Source: Megaustenia siamemsis (Eukaryota; Mollusca; Gastropoda; Stylommatophora; Ariophantidae). From it: DNA of 64,000 nucleotides. The translations under genes were made by a program, and so were the position numbers. The notes below the pieces were generated by a model that had not been told where the DNA came from, made no database searches, and saw only the letters and a program-made list of their open reading frames with translations. Below are positions 21,097 to 32,202 of this stretch, piece after piece. The DNA is taken from NCBI GenBank assembly GCA_032433765.1, contig JAVIAB010000160.1, forward strand, positions 38,404,223 to 38,468,222, written 5' to 3'. The stretch's first letter is position 1, and each line of letters starts with the position of its first letter.

Positions 21097-22015
21097 GTGC
21101 CACACCGGTTGGTGCAGGCGATCATGTTCTTCCACAACTTTCTGTCTATAATACATCGTATCAATTCTGTTGTTGACCGTTTTCCATGACATGTCATCAA
21201 GCTATCCAGTATTTTCTCTCTTTGTTGTCCGCGATCTCTCTTTCATTTTATTTTGCCAGTTGTAACCAAGTATTCCAACTTTCCTCTTCTCATGATGTGC
21301 CCGAAAAAATGTTGATTGTTTCTTTCTGATGTTTTTAGTAACTCCCTTTTAGTGTTGGCTTCTTTGAGAATTTCCTCATTTGACTTTTTAGCTGTCCAGG
21401 GAACTTTCAACATTCTTCTGAGAAATTCCATCCTTTTTTCATTTGTTTGTTTATTGTCCGTGATTTGCTTCCATAGAATTCGCTCTACATAGCACCGATG
21501 AACTCTTTTTCTCTCTTTTATTGACATAGAATGTTGCATAAGACTTTTTTTCATTTTCTGAAATGCTATTTAGGCCTGAGCTATTCTGCTTTTTATTTCT
21601 GTGGAGCATCTTCCATCTGATGTTATTATTGTGCTCAAGTATTTGACGCGTTGCACTTGTTTCAGATTTGTCCTGTTTATTTTTATGCTGCATAATGGTG
21701 ATGTTTGTTTCTTTGATATGACCATTACTTCTGTTTTCTTACTATTCTGACTGAGACCTTTCTTATTGATTTCCTTCACTATTATATCTATCATTTCTTG
21801 TAGTTCATTCTCTGTCTCTGCTATTAAGACTGTGTCATCTGCATATTGTAAATTATTTATATTGTGACCGTTCACTTCAGTTCCATTTTTTTGTCTACTG
21901 TAGATCTCATAAAATTTTCGCCGTGGAGTGAAAACAAATCTGACGACAGAACACTGCCTTGCCTGACTACTTGTTTTATATATTTGGAATTGTCCTGTTT
22001 CGATATTTTACGTTC
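21043..22015 (-). mobile_element. RTE-b LINE with partial reverse transcriptase
   Basis: Tail (CAT)18 at 21,043-21,096, then about 920 bases of ORF on the minus strand. From the 5' side: a decayed RQGSVLS/DLFS palm segment near 21,950, then NLQYADDTVLIAETENELQ with the catalytic YADD at about 21,835-21,846, then SKKTEVMVISKKQTSP, LSTIITSDGRCSTEIKSRI, YGKQ, RRMLKVPWTAKKSNEEIL, NQHFFGHIMRRGKLEYLVTTGKIK and the terminal motif. Frameshifts split it into three pieces; the N-terminal endonuclease is missing. Best RTE-b view of the RT active site in the window. Confidence 0.9.
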
Positions 22016-22139
22016 TCATATTTATTCTCTTTTTCTAATTTATGTAAATTAAGAATAATGTAAATAAGAAAGAAGTTGTAAATGAATATAAAATCAAACT
22101 GGCCGCTGTAATTATATTATGTTGTATTCTTCTCCCCAT

Positions 22140-22395
22140 ATTTTTTTTCTTTTTCTTCCCATTGAGCCATCGACCATCATCATAAGCTCTCAAATTCCTG
22201 CTCTCCGTTGCTGTTTTCTCTGATCGTTTCTGGTTGTAATTGATCTTTGCGACTTGTCTCAAGCTTTTGTTCCACATGTGTTCCTAGGTCTTCCCTTTTT
22301 TCCTCCTTTCCTGTGGGTTCTAGGCGAGAACTAGTCTGGTAATCCTTGTAGCTGATATTTAAAATCTGTGTCATATCTGCTCCGTGTTTTTTTCT
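22140..22395 (-). mobile_element. RTE-like 3' ORF end, family unassigned
   Basis: The minus strand reads, with frameshifts, RLEPTGKEEK then KGRPRNTCGTKA, the usual basic motif near the end of an RTE ORF, and ends in an AGCTTATGATGATGG-like sequence. It lies immediately 5' of the RTE-b copy. Confidence 0.5.
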
Positions 22396-22431
22396 TATCG
22401 ATACTTCAGCTGTCAGTTGATTTGCTCTTTG

Positions 22432-23045
22432 TCACAGTTCATCATGTCACAATTAATCATGTCACAGTTCACCATGTCACAGTTCATCATGTCACAGTTC
22501 ACCATGTCACAGTTGACCATGTCACAGTTTATCATTTTGCAATTAATCATGTCACAGGTCATCATGTCACAGTTGACCATGTTACAGTTCATCATGTCAC
22601 AGTTCACCATGTCACAGTTACCATTTTCCAATTCATCATATCACAGTTCACCATGTCACAGTTAACCATGCCACAGTTCATCATATCACAGTTCACCATG
22701 TCACTGTTCACCATGTCACAATTCATCATATCACGGTTCACCATGTAACAGTTCATGATGTCACAGTTCATCATGCCACAGTTAATTATGCCACAGTTTA
22801 CCATGTCACAGTTCACTATGTCACCGTTCATGATGTCATACTTCACCATGTCACAGTTCACCATGTCATCGTTCACCATGTCACAATTCATGATGTCACA
22901 CTTCACCATGTCACAGTTCATCATGTCACAGCTCACAATGTCACAGTTCACCATGTCACAGTTCACCATGCCACAGTTCGTCGTGTCACAGTTCACCATG
23001 TCACAGTTCACCATGTCACAGTTCGTCGTGTCACAGTTTCTCATT
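22432..23045. repeat. 15-bp minisatellite, about 41 copies
   Basis: Unit ATGTCACAGTTCAYC. As 15 is a multiple of three, both strands give an unbroken 5-residue repeat (MSQFT/MSQFI forward, NCDMV/NCDMM reverse) for over 100 codons. The flanks have no start context, splice signal or unique coding part, so I call it non-coding. Confidence 0.95.
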
Positions 23046-23377
23046 CCTAACGGTATCTGACCATTTGATATAAGACGTCCTCCTTTAAGCATATGTTGAC
23101 AAACTTCTAATGTTTCTCCATATTCTTGGCTTTTGTTGCACCCCCGTCTTCAATAAATAAATCAAATATAAAACAAACACAAAATTAATAACAATAATAA
23201 GCATTCGTTGAATCCGCTTCTGCTGTCTAGCGGTATATGAGGCGGGAGTTGAAGAATTAGTTTCGCATGTTTCATCGCAATTGCCAAGTGGTGAACAGGT
23301 CAAAAAGTAGTGTCCCAAAACATGTAACTGTTCACATGAGAGTAACATATCATTGCACTTAGCTAGACCGTGGGCAT
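23046..23377. other. No gene seen
   Basis: A reverse frame of 87 codons has no recognised motif. Confidence 0.4.
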
Positions 23378-24640
23378 TTGGAAGTGGAGAAGGTGGGGTA
23401 CATCATCTCTGTCATTATTTTTTCTCTAATTTGGAAGTGGGGAAGGTGGTGTACTTCATCGCTGTCATTATTTTATCTCTAATTTGGAAGTGGAGAAGGT
23501 GGTGTACTTCATCTCTGTCATTATTTTTTCTCTAATTTGGAAGTGGGGAAGGTGGTGTACTTCATCTCTGTCATTATTTTTTCTCTAATTTGGAAGTGGA
23601 GAAGGTGGTGTCCTTCATCTCTGTCATTATTTTTCCTCTAATTTGGAAGTGGAGAAGGTGGTGTACTTCATCTCTGTCATTATTTTTCTCTAATTTGGAA
23701 GTGGAGAATGCGGGCACATCTTCTCTGTCATTATTTTTCCTCTAATTTGGAAGTGGAGAAGGCGGTGTACTTCATCTCTGGCATTATTTTTCCTCTAATT
23801 TGCAAGTGGAGAAGGCGGTGTACTTCATCTCTGTCATTATTTTTTCTCTAATTTGGAAGTGGAGAAGGTGGTGTACTTCATCTCTGTCATTATTTTTTCT
23901 CTAATTTGGAAGTAGAGAAGGTGGTGTACTTCATCACTGTCATTATTTTTTCTCTAATTTGGAAGTGGAGAAGGCGGGGTACATCTTCTCTGTCATTATT
24001 TTTCCTCTAATTTGGAAGTGGAGAAGGCGGTGTACATCATCTCTGCATTATTTTTCCTCTAATTTGCAAGTGGAGAAGGCGGTGTACTTCATCTCTGTCA
24101 TTATTCTTCCTCTAATTTGGAGTGGAGGAGACGGTGTCCTTCATCTCTGTCATTATTTTTCCTCTAATTTGGAAGTGGAGAAGACGATGTACTTCATCTC
24201 TGTCATTATTTTTCCTCTAATTGGAAGTGGAGAAGACGATGTACTACATCTCTGTCATTTTATTTTTTCTCTAATTTGGAAGTGGAGAAGACGGGGCACA
24301 TCTTCTCTGTCATTATTTTTCCTCTATTTGGAAGCGGAGAAGACGATGTACTTCATCTCTGTCATTATTTTCCTCTAATTTGGAAGTGGAGAAGACGATG
24401 TACTTCATCTCTGTCATTATTTTTCCTCTAATTTGGAAGTGGAGGAGACGATGTACTTCATCTCTGTCATTATTTTTCCTCTAATTTGGAGGTGGAGGAG
24501 GCGGTGTACTTCATCTCTGTCATTATTTTTCCTCTAATTTGGAGGTGGAGGAGGTGGTGTACTTCATCTCTGTCATTATTTTCCCTCTAATTTGGAAGTG
24601 GAGAAGGCGGTGTACTTCATCTCTGACATTATTATTCACT
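23378..24640. repeat. 53-bp minisatellite, about 24 copies
   Basis: Unit contains TTTGGAAGTGGAGAAGG, GGTGTACTTCATCTCTGTCA and TTATTTTTCCTC. Units at the right carry GACGATG variants and single-base deletions, so the two ends belong to different sub-groups. Confidence 0.95.
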
Positions 24641-24855
24641 AATTCAGTGAATTATGCTCCTTTTGCGGCTGTGTCTACTGGTGAGCGTCAAGCTGCGTTC
24701 GAATCATCAGTCACAGTACCACCAAGCCAGCCCGTGACCACTACGCTACACACAGAGTATTTATACTCGTACTTCAGTCTCCGACAGAAAACATTAAAAG
24801 GATACCTTTCTAAACCTGACTATTTTTTATATATTATTATTATTATGTATACCAA

Positions 24856-25110
24856 GGGAGCCGCGATAGCTCAGTGGTTAGTGAACAGGACTACAAAGGA
24901 CAAGAGATTGGGTTCGATTCCAACCGACGGCTTCCGGGTTCACCCAGCCTTTAATGGGTACCGGATTTTTATTGGGAAGGCAAAGCGGCACGGGCGTAAT
25001 ACCGACCACATTACTCAAAAATCATGTGCCAAAGGTCTGTAAAATGTATGGTCACTAACACCATATTCCCTACACGCCACTTGGCGTGACGGGAGTACTT
25101 TACTTTACTT
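24856..25110 (+). mobile_element. SINE-1, full length
   Basis: GGGAGCCGCGATAGCTCAGTGG head, box B GGTTCGATTCC, hairpin ACGCC-ACTT-GGCGT at about 25,075, tail ACTTTACTTTACTTTT. TSD unclear because both flanks are TTATTA-rich. Confidence 0.92.
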
Positions 25111-25762
25111 TTATTATTTAAACCAAACTTACGTCCACTTAATTTGAAAGCAACTGGTTTAGTCTTCTCGGTCCCGTCCTCTTTTCTTGTAATTTAAAAT
25201 TTATGTATCTATCTTCATGTGGGGTGAAGTATAATCATTTCTTTCTGACTTTCTTCACAGAACTTTACATATATGTGTGTTCAATGAGTTGAACTGTTCT
25301 AAAACCGCTAAATCGAGTTACATCTCAAGCTCCAGACTGCTGTGTTTTCTTTGTACTAAAATATGAATACAAACTTTTCCAAGAAAAACATAAGACTGCT
25401 TTAGTCAGAAACCAGCGGAACATGTTTTCTCGGAAGACATTATTTCAAATGCTTTCATGGAAGATTCCAGACATCTGCTGTTAATGATATGAATGTAACG
25501 TCGACAACATCACAGCCATCACGACTTTTGGCTTCACTTTATCCAAACTGTTTGGAAGAGGCTGTTAAGACTATCCATCATGAGGTCCGTTCAGGGAAAG
25601 GACGTCGGGGTATGGCTGATGGCCAATCGGATTTTGGTGCCTTGGTGTATATCGTGGTTGTACTTGTGTTCTATTCTGCAGGTTTGTAATGCTTGTTATT
25701 GTGATACGCACAATATAATCGCTGAGTGTTCGTTAAATATTAGTTACATTGTTGTTAAATAT
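25111..25762. other. No gene seen
   Basis: AT-rich sequence. Two overlapping forward frames (66 and 84 codons near 25,489-25,834) have no motif, and the second runs into a microsatellite. Confidence 0.4.
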
Positions 25763-25763
<1 letters not shown>

Positions 25764-25794
<31 letters not shown>

Positions 25795-26300
25795 TATCGT
25801 CGTCATCATGTACCAGGCCTGCTGGCGTAAGTGATCATGTCTCTCCACAATTTTCAATCTCGACAGTTATTTATCATTTCTGTTATTGACCTTCTGCCAA
25901 GCCATTCTCTTAAGCTGTAAGGTGTCTTTTCTCTTTGCTTCCCTCTATCTCTTCGTCCCTTAATTTTCCCAGTTGTTACAATATATTCAAGTTGTTCTCT
26001 TCTCATTACATGGCCAAAAAAATTATGATTGTTTCTTCCTAATATTGGATATTAGCTCTCTTTTTGCTTTGGCCTCTTTCAGAACGTTTTCATTACTCTT
26101 CTTAGCTGTCCATAGTATTCTCAACATTCTTCTGTAAAACCACATTTCTACAGCCCCTAGTGATTTTCTTGTGCGTTATCCTATTGCCCACGATTCACAT
26201 CCATTTGTTAAGACTGGCTCTACATAACATTTAAGAACTATTTTTATTGTTTCTTTTGTCACAAATTGATTGCGCAGTATCTTCTTCATTTTTTGGAGGT
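25764..26300 (-). mobile_element. RTE-a LINE, 3' fragment
   Basis: (CAT)n tail at 25,764-25,810, terminal motif GGCCTGCTGGCGTAAGTGATC, then complement of the whole RTE-a ORF end up to the LTKETIKIVLKCYVEP region. About 490 bases of element. Confidence 0.87.
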
Positions 26301-26504
26301 GTTAAATATACTTATTGTTAATTATTTTAATTAATTGCTTGCTTTTATTTACTTATTTTACGTGTAATTGTATCATTGTATCAGTATGAAGACAACCAAA
26401 GACAAAGAAATGCTAATATGTATAAGAATATTAAGTACACATTTAACAACTGAAAGTATTAATAAACACGGAAAAAATGAAATTAGCATATAAAGATACA
26501 AAAA

Positions 26505-26992
26505 AAGTAAGGGAGGCCTTCATCACACAATGAAACAAAAGAAAATTAAAGAAATTAGGTTAGATACACAAATAAAATTGTTCAACTACAATGTTAAATC
26601 AGTCCTATTGTATGGCTGTGAAACATGGAGAACAACAAAAACAAAAGGCACGACGCTACATACCTTCATTAATAGATGCCTGCACAAAGCAAAGGAATGG
26701 ACAGTTCAAGACAGAATTACTAACTTAGAACTACGTGAAAATGTCAGTGGAGAAAGACAAAGGTTATGGATATGACACATTGCGGAAGGCAGTTGAGAAT
26801 ATTACACGACAGGCTTTGTCTTTGGAATCACCAGGGGAGGAGAGAAAAAAGAGAAAAGGGGGGGGGGAAATTTACTTGGAGAAGAGAGATGGAAAGATGC
26901 CAAAGACATGGAGCGATCTGAAAAGAATGATAACAAACTAGACGGCTTGGAAAGTGTTTGCTGAAGATCTATGTTCCTCAGAGAATTGAAAG
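26505..26992 (+). mobile_element. RTE-c LINE, 3' ORF fragment
   Basis: Forward frame with stops: LFNYNVKSVLLYGCETWRT, then TTLHTFINRCLHKA, RLWI*HIAEGS and the truncated basic region, ending in W-rich DLKRMITN and a GAAGAAGATGATGAAGAA-type tail. An 81-codon piece (26,530-26,775) remains open. The VLLYGCETW segment is diagnostic of RTE-type ORFs. Confidence 0.83.
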
Positions 26993-27084
26993 GTAAAAAA
27001 TGAAGCAAAAGAGGAAGAAGATGATGAAGAAAAAGACAAGAAAAAGAAGAAGTGTGTGCATAATCAGAACTTTTAAAGATAATA

Positions 27085-27232
27085 TGTAAGTTTGAAAATG
27101 ATTTTACTTTTCTTCTACTTTTCTTCTTTCTTCTTCTTCTGCATCTTATTTTCCCTTTTCTTCTCATTCTGTTTCTTCTTCCTTCTTCTTCTGCATCTTA
27201 TTTTCACTTTTCTTCTCATTCATATTTTTCTT
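27085..27232. repeat. TTC-rich low-complexity DNA
   Basis: Pyrimidine tract of TTCTTC and TTCTTTTC, roughly duplicated (CTGCATCTTATTTTC occurs twice). Confidence 0.8.
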
Positions 27233-27734
27233 CTGCTAAAACCAAAACAGCGACAAATAGCTGAGTACTGGTGTACCAGGATCTGTGAACCAAAGTTAAT
27301 CAAAACTTGACTTCCCTGTTGGAGAGCGAGAAAGAAACTGGCAAATCTGATCAAACGTGCAGGATTTGAAGAGAGAGAGTAAAGCTGGTATCCGAAATAC
27401 GCCGTAATGGCGTCAGATGTATCGAGCCGCAAGACACTAAATGTTCCACCCTAGATGTAAACTGCAACACATCGTAACTTACAACATCCATTTGATCCCC
27501 ATTCCAGAGATAAGGAACGTCAGTACTTGTTAAGTCAATTGTCAACAACATGGTACATTTACCTGAGATACGGAGCTCGTACACTTTATTAGTACATTTC
27601 AGTAGAAACAGCAGAGATGGGAGTGCTAACGTACATGACTACATCGTATATGACTACACTCACATATGACTATGTTCGGAGTGCCATAATGATGAACCGG
27701 AAATAACTCGATAAATCAGTAACATATGTACTGT
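27233..27734. other. Unclassified; possible degraded coding fragment
   Basis: Two overlapping minus-strand frames (27,220-27,432 and 27,351-27,584) have unusually even codon composition for this window, with YLWNGDQMDVVSYDV and LVSCGSIHL, but I recognise no family and they are frame-shifted relative to each other. Could be part of a dispersed repeat. Confidence 0.25.
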
Positions 27735-28130
27735 ATATGACCACACTCACATGTGACAACACTATATATTACCACACTCACATATGACAACACTGTTTAT
27801 GATCACACTCACATATGACAACACTGTATATGACCACACTCACATATGACAACACTGTTTATGACCACACTCACATATGACAACACTATATATGACCACA
27901 CTCACATATGACAACACTATATATGACCACACTCACATATGACAACACTATATATGACCACACTCACATATGACAACACTATATATGACCACACTCACAT
28001 ATGACAACACTATATATGATCACACTCACATATGACCACACTCACATATGACAACACTATATATGATCACACTCGCATATGACCACACTCACATATGACC
28101 ACACTCACATATGACCACACTCACATTTGA
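27735..28130. repeat. 31-bp minisatellite, about 13 copies
   Basis: Unit combines ACAACACTATATATGACC and ACACTCACATATG; the right edge degenerates to short CACACTCACATATGAC units. Confidence 0.95.
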
Positions 28131-28164
28131 CTACACTGGTGATGATTCTTGTCATTAAAAGATA

Positions 28165-28375
28165 AATTACACTGAGTGGTCTAGAGATAAGACGTGAGCA
28201 TCTGGACAAGATGATCCCGGGTACGAACCCCGCCACATTGGGGTAGGAATTGTTCACTTCGAACCCGTGCTTTCTTTGCGGTTTTACTCTCCCCTGGTCC
28301 CTGGCTAGTGAGATCCGACGTCTATCCCCTTCGAATATGTTCCGTATGCACTCCAGCACATAAACACATTCCTGG
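28165..28375 (+). mobile_element. SINE-4, putative
   Basis: Box A-like GAGTGGTCTAGAGAT and box B-like GGGTACGAACCCC, then a body with GGTTTTACTCTCCCCTGG and CTAGTGAGAT. The same arrangement occurs at 32,203-32,345. Family assignment rests on these two diverged copies. Confidence 0.5.
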
Positions 28376-28494
28376 CCAAGGGATTAACTCACTTTAGCAC
28401 GACTGTTTTTCATAATAAAAAAAAAAAATAATTAAATTAATTAAATAAAAGTAAGAAAATAAATTAACATTATCTACAGCACATAGTTTGTTCA

Positions 28495-28755
28495 GAGCCG
28501 CGATAGCTCGGTGGTTAGTGAAGTGGACTACAAAGGACAAGGGGTAGGGTTCGATCCCAACCGACGGCTCCGGGTTCACCCAGCCTTAAAATGGGTACCG
28601 GATTTTTTTTCTGGGAAAGTAAAGCAGCACGGGCGTAATACCGACCACATTACCAAAAAATCATGTGCTGAAGGTCTGTAAAATATAGGGTCACTAACAC
28701 CATATTTCCCTATACGCCACTTGACGTGACGGGGTTACTTTACTTTTTTTTTTTT
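28495..28755 (+). mobile_element. SINE-1, full length
   Basis: GAGCCGCGATAGCTCGGTGG head, box B GGTTCGATCCC, hairpin (one mismatch, ACGCC-ACTT-GACGT) and a T-rich tail. TSD of 14 bp with one mismatch, ACATAGTTTGTTCA / ACACAGTTTGTTCA, at 28,481-28,494 and 28,756-28,769. Confidence 0.93.
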
Positions 28756-28937
28756 ACACAGTTTGTTCAGAAAACTCGGCCAGGAAGTCGGAAAATAGGT
28801 TAAATAATAGAATTGCAATGTCTTAGTAAAAATAACTGCTGCATCGTCAGTAAATTAAAAGCTGAAAAAACTAGCTTCAGGGTTAAACGTGTTGGTAACT
28901 AAAGCCAGTTTTTGTAGCTCGTGGTACGGAATGTGTT

Positions 28938-29103
28938 AGTGAAGCTTTGAAGCTAAAAGTCGAAAAAAGTTGGCCAAAAATTGGCCACCGCTCGAAAAAA
29001 ATGTTAAACAAAAATATCCCATTCTGGAAGACGGATGTTCAGGTCGAGAAGCGCAGATGTCGAAGTCTTGTCGTAAACTAGCGCCGTAACGCATCCATGC
29101 CAT
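28938..29103 (+). repeat. Dispersed repeat R1, copy 1
   Basis: Matches 32,690-32,852 in the same orientation: AGTCGAAAA, TTGGCCAAAA, GAAGACGGATGTTC and TTGTCGTAAA-like blocks in order, about 75 percent alike. No coding frame. Source unknown. Confidence 0.65.
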
Positions 29104-29126
29104 GTTAACATGTGAATGAAGTAAAG

Positions 29127-29338
29127 GCATCAAGGTGCATCAAGGTGCATCAAGGTGCGTCAAGGTGCATCAAGGAGCATCAAGGTGCATCAAGGTGCGT
29201 CAAGGTGCGTCAAGGTGCATCAAGGTGCATCAAGGTGCGTCAAGGTGCATCAAGGTGCATCAAGGTGCGTCAAGGTGCATCAAGGAGCATCAAGGCGTCA
29301 AGGTGCATCAAGGAGCATCAAGGTGCATCAAGGTGCGT
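29127..29338. repeat. 10-bp minisatellite, about 21 copies
   Basis: Unit GCATCAAGGT with GCGTC and GGAGC variants. All three forward frames give the 10-residue CIKVHQGASR repeat. Confidence 0.95.
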
Positions 29339-29384
29339 AGAGATGCGAAGCTGCTGTAAAGCTGATGGTAATAGCAATACTCAA

Positions 29385-30965
29385 AAAAAGAAGAGAAAAA
29401 GTGGCATGGTGACAGATTTACGTAGTAATGGACAAAACAAAAGCCGACGTTTCGGTCAAGTAGGCCTTCAGCCGGAACAACAAACAACAACACACAAAAA
29501 ATATATATAAGGATATGTAAACAAATCTAACTACATGGCGATAATATGCTCATCATCATCATCGAGTGCCTTCTCCGCAACGAAGATTGGCTCCATGGAT
29601 CGCCATTCTACTCTGTTTCTTGCCTTGATGATGCAGGCTTGTCATAGATTGACTTGTCCATCTTTTGATGTTACTCGTCCATGTTAGTCTTGGTCTGCCT
29701 CTGCCTCTTTTACCTTGTATTTTTCCTTCCAATATTACTTTTAATAGGTTGTTGTGTCTTTTAACATGCCCCAAAAATTGCATTTATCTTGTCTTAATTG
29801 TATTTAGTAGTTCTCTTTTTATTTTCAACTGTTTTAAAACTTCATCGTTTGTTATCTTTTGTTTCCATCCAATTCTACCTATTCTTCTATAAATCCACAT
29901 TTCAAAGGCTTCAATTTTCTGTTCTGTTTTCTTGTCCAATGTCCATGTTTCTGCACCATACATGAATATTGAGAAGATGTAACATTTTGCCATTCTTAGT
30001 TTCAGCCATGTTGATATTTGTTTTGTTGTTAGTATATTTTTCATGGCATTAAAATTACTTTTTGCCATACCTATTCTTTTGTTTATTTCAATTTTGCATT
30101 TTCCATCATTGGTTATAGTATGTCCCAGGTAGTTGTAGCTCTGGACTGTCTGCAGATGTATTCCCTCAACTGTGATATTTAATTGTAGGTCTTGAGAATT
30201 TTCTTTGTTTATGGTCATAGTTTTAGTCTTTTTGATATTCATTTCTAGTCCATATTTTTTGCTTGTTTTTGCAATTGTTGTAGGTCTTTAGGATTTTCTG
30301 CTAGTAGAATAGTATCATCAGCATATCCTAGGTTATTGATTATCTTTCCATTAATGTTTAGGCCTGGCATCTCTGAGATGTTTTTAAAGATTTGCTCAGT
30401 GTATAGATTGAACAGGCTTGGTGATAGGATGCATCCTTGTCTTACTCCTCTTTTTATGTCCATGGGTCTAGAGTTCTCCTTGTTATATCTTATTATTGCT
30501 GTTTGCCCCCAGTACAAATTACATATTAGTCGTATGTCTGTTTCATCTAGATTTATATCCTTTAGGCAGTCTATGAGTTGGTTATGGTGTATTCTATCGA
30601 AAGCTTTGGTGTAGTCTATAAAGCAGGCATATATTGGTTTGTTTACTTCTGTGTACTTTTCAATCAATGTTCTCATACTGAAATTGGCTTCTTTTGTCCC
30701 ACTGTTTTTCCTGAATCCAAATTGTTGCTCATCTAATTCAGTATTGATTTTATTCTGAATCCTTCCCTGTATAACTTTTAGTAAAATTTTTGTTACCTGG
30801 CTCATTAGGCTTATTGTTCTGAAATCACTGCATTCAACTACGCCATTCTTTTTAGGCAATAATATGCTAGATACTCAAAAAAGGAAATAAAAATAAAAGG
30901 GTTACTTCCCTGTGTTCCAGAGCGTGGTCAGTCTCCGAATGAACTAAAATGAGAAGGCGGACCAA
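29385..30965 (-). mobile_element. Hammerhead-like, Penelope-associated repeat, interrupted by RTE-d
   Basis: Outer parts (29,385-29,550 and 30,859-30,965) together match, in reverse orientation, the uninterrupted copy at 36,970-37,225. On the minus strand the left part carries GGCTGAAGGCC, a short loop and GACCGAAACGTCGGC, resembling a hammerhead ribozyme core (CUGANGA, stem II, GAAA). Such ribozymes are known in Penelope-like elements. Core position 4 and position 6 bases differ from consensus, so activity is doubtful. Confidence 0.55.
29551..30858 (-). mobile_element. RTE-d LINE, 5'-truncated, with near-complete RT domain
   Basis: About 1.3 kb in three almost contiguous minus-strand frames (30,245-30,859; 29,784-30,242; 29,559-29,783). 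Order: LPKKNGVVECSDFRTISL (RT start), FGFRKNSGTKEA, CFIDYTKAFDRIHH (catalytic D), RQGCILSPSLFNLY, NNLGYADDTILLAE (YADD near 30,313-30,324), TITNDGKCKIEI, YGAETWTLDKK, KRGRGRPRLTW, and a GATGATGATGAG tail. Two small frame breaks separate the pieces. A perfect 10-bp TSD, ATAATATGCT, at 29,541-29,550 and 30,859-30,868 defines the ends. The endonuclease is missing; one of the younger-looking LINE copies here. Confidence 0.93.
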
Positions 30966-31139
30966 CTATATATATATATCTCACTGACCAAACATGTGAA
31001 TGCTAAGATGAAGAGAGAAAAAACATTTGTTAACGATTTTTTTTTATTATCAGCAATAGGAAGCATTTAGTAACAGTAAGTGTAAGATGATGCTTTCAGT
31101 AATGTTACCTTTCTTTTCTTCACATTCACTTCCTGCTAG

Positions 31140-31387
31140 GTGTGATAGTGATGATCGTGAGATACCTGAAGACCGAGAAGAAGGAGCTGGAAGAGGAAGT
31201 CACTCTGGAGAATTTCTTCAAGTACATGCCGGACAGGAAGCAGGAACAAGAACACAGAGTCAACCGTATCGCCATCCACGCTTTCCACACACTGACCTCC
31301 ATCTCGTACGATGACGAGCAGTTGGAGGAGTTTGACATCATATCTGAGGCATCTTCCCCAGACCCTCTGTTGGTGCCTCGTTTGTGA
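31140..31387 (+). CDS. Candidate terminal exon of a host membrane-protein gene
   Basis: A pyrimidine-rich tract ends in the acceptor TTCCTGCTAG at 31,139. The frame then runs 82 codons to TGA at 31,385-31,387 with GC-rich third positions (AAG, GAG, CTG, ATC, TAC preferred), unlike the AT-rich transposon frames around it. The exon begins in split-codon phase (two bases before GTG ATA GTG). The peptide starts with hydrophobic VIVMIVRYLKTEKK, like the end of a transmembrane helix with a basic stop-transfer, then a charged cytoplasmic-type tail (ENFFKYMPDRKQEQ, HRVNRIAIHAFHTL, SYDDEQLEEFDIISEASSPD) ending LLVPRL. I do not recognise the family. Upstream exons would lie outside or far upstream; RTE-d and other repeats would be intronic. 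Confidence 0.6.
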
Positions 31388-31439
31388 TTAAGGAAGACAA
31401 GCATTACCGTACGCATTTCTGCCGTTATTATTTTGAAGG

Positions 31440-31925
31440 AGATATCAGATCTAGATTAGTGGTTATCAAAATGTAAATCAGATCTAGATAGTGATTCTCA
31501 AAATATAAATCAGATCTAGATCAGTGATTCTCTAACTATAAATCAGAACTAGGTCAGTTATTCTCAAAATATCAATCAGAACTAGGTCAACTACTGTCAA
31601 AATATAGATCAGATCTAAATTAGTGCTTCTCAGAACATAAATTAGATTCAGTGATCAGAATTAGTGATTCTCAAAATATTGATCTCAGATCTAGATCAGC
31701 GATTATCAAAATATGGATCACAGATCTAGATCAGCGATTATCAAAATATGGATCACAGATCTAGATCAGCGATTATCAAAATAAGGATCACAGATCTAGA
31801 TCAGCGATTATCAAAATATGGATCACAGATCTAGATCAGCGATTATCAAAATATGGATCACAGATCTAGATCAACGATTATCAAAATACTGTTTAGATTT
31901 AGATCAGTGGTTCTCAAAATACAGA
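31440..31925. repeat. ~35-bp tandem repeat just 3' of the exon
   Basis: Repeats of AGATCTAGATCAGCGATTAT plus CAAAATATGGATCAC. The centre (31,690-31,880) is regular at 35 bp; the left half is decayed with variable spacing. If the exon at 31,140 is real this lies in its 3' UTR or just beyond. Confidence 0.88.
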
Positions 31926-32202
31926 TCTGATACGGAGGAACTAAAAATAACGAATATCCCAAACCAGGTCTGACTGCAATTATTTGTGACCTAACACACG
32001 ATTAGTCAGTTATTCGTGATGACGGCGCTGCTGTTATGACCTTAGTATATCATTAGTTAGAGGTATACTATTTTGAAATCAAATGAATCAGAGTATTAAT
32101 ATGATGGTGAAAGGTTCAAAACTTATCCTCGATGTTACCTTCATTACTCAGCTATGTTTGTTTCAATGTTTAACATTTATATTGACTGCATGGCACTGGG
32201 TG
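31926..32202. other. No recognised feature
   Basis: AT-rich DNA without a frame. Confidence 0.4.

Noticed and set aside
27220..27584. Two overlapping minus-strand frames of 70-77 codons
   Set aside because: No recognisable family and mutually out of frame; kept only as a low-confidence unclassified stretch.
12217..28130. CRISPR-like direct repeats
   Set aside because: Units are contiguous without unique spacers; these are minisatellites in eukaryotic DNA.
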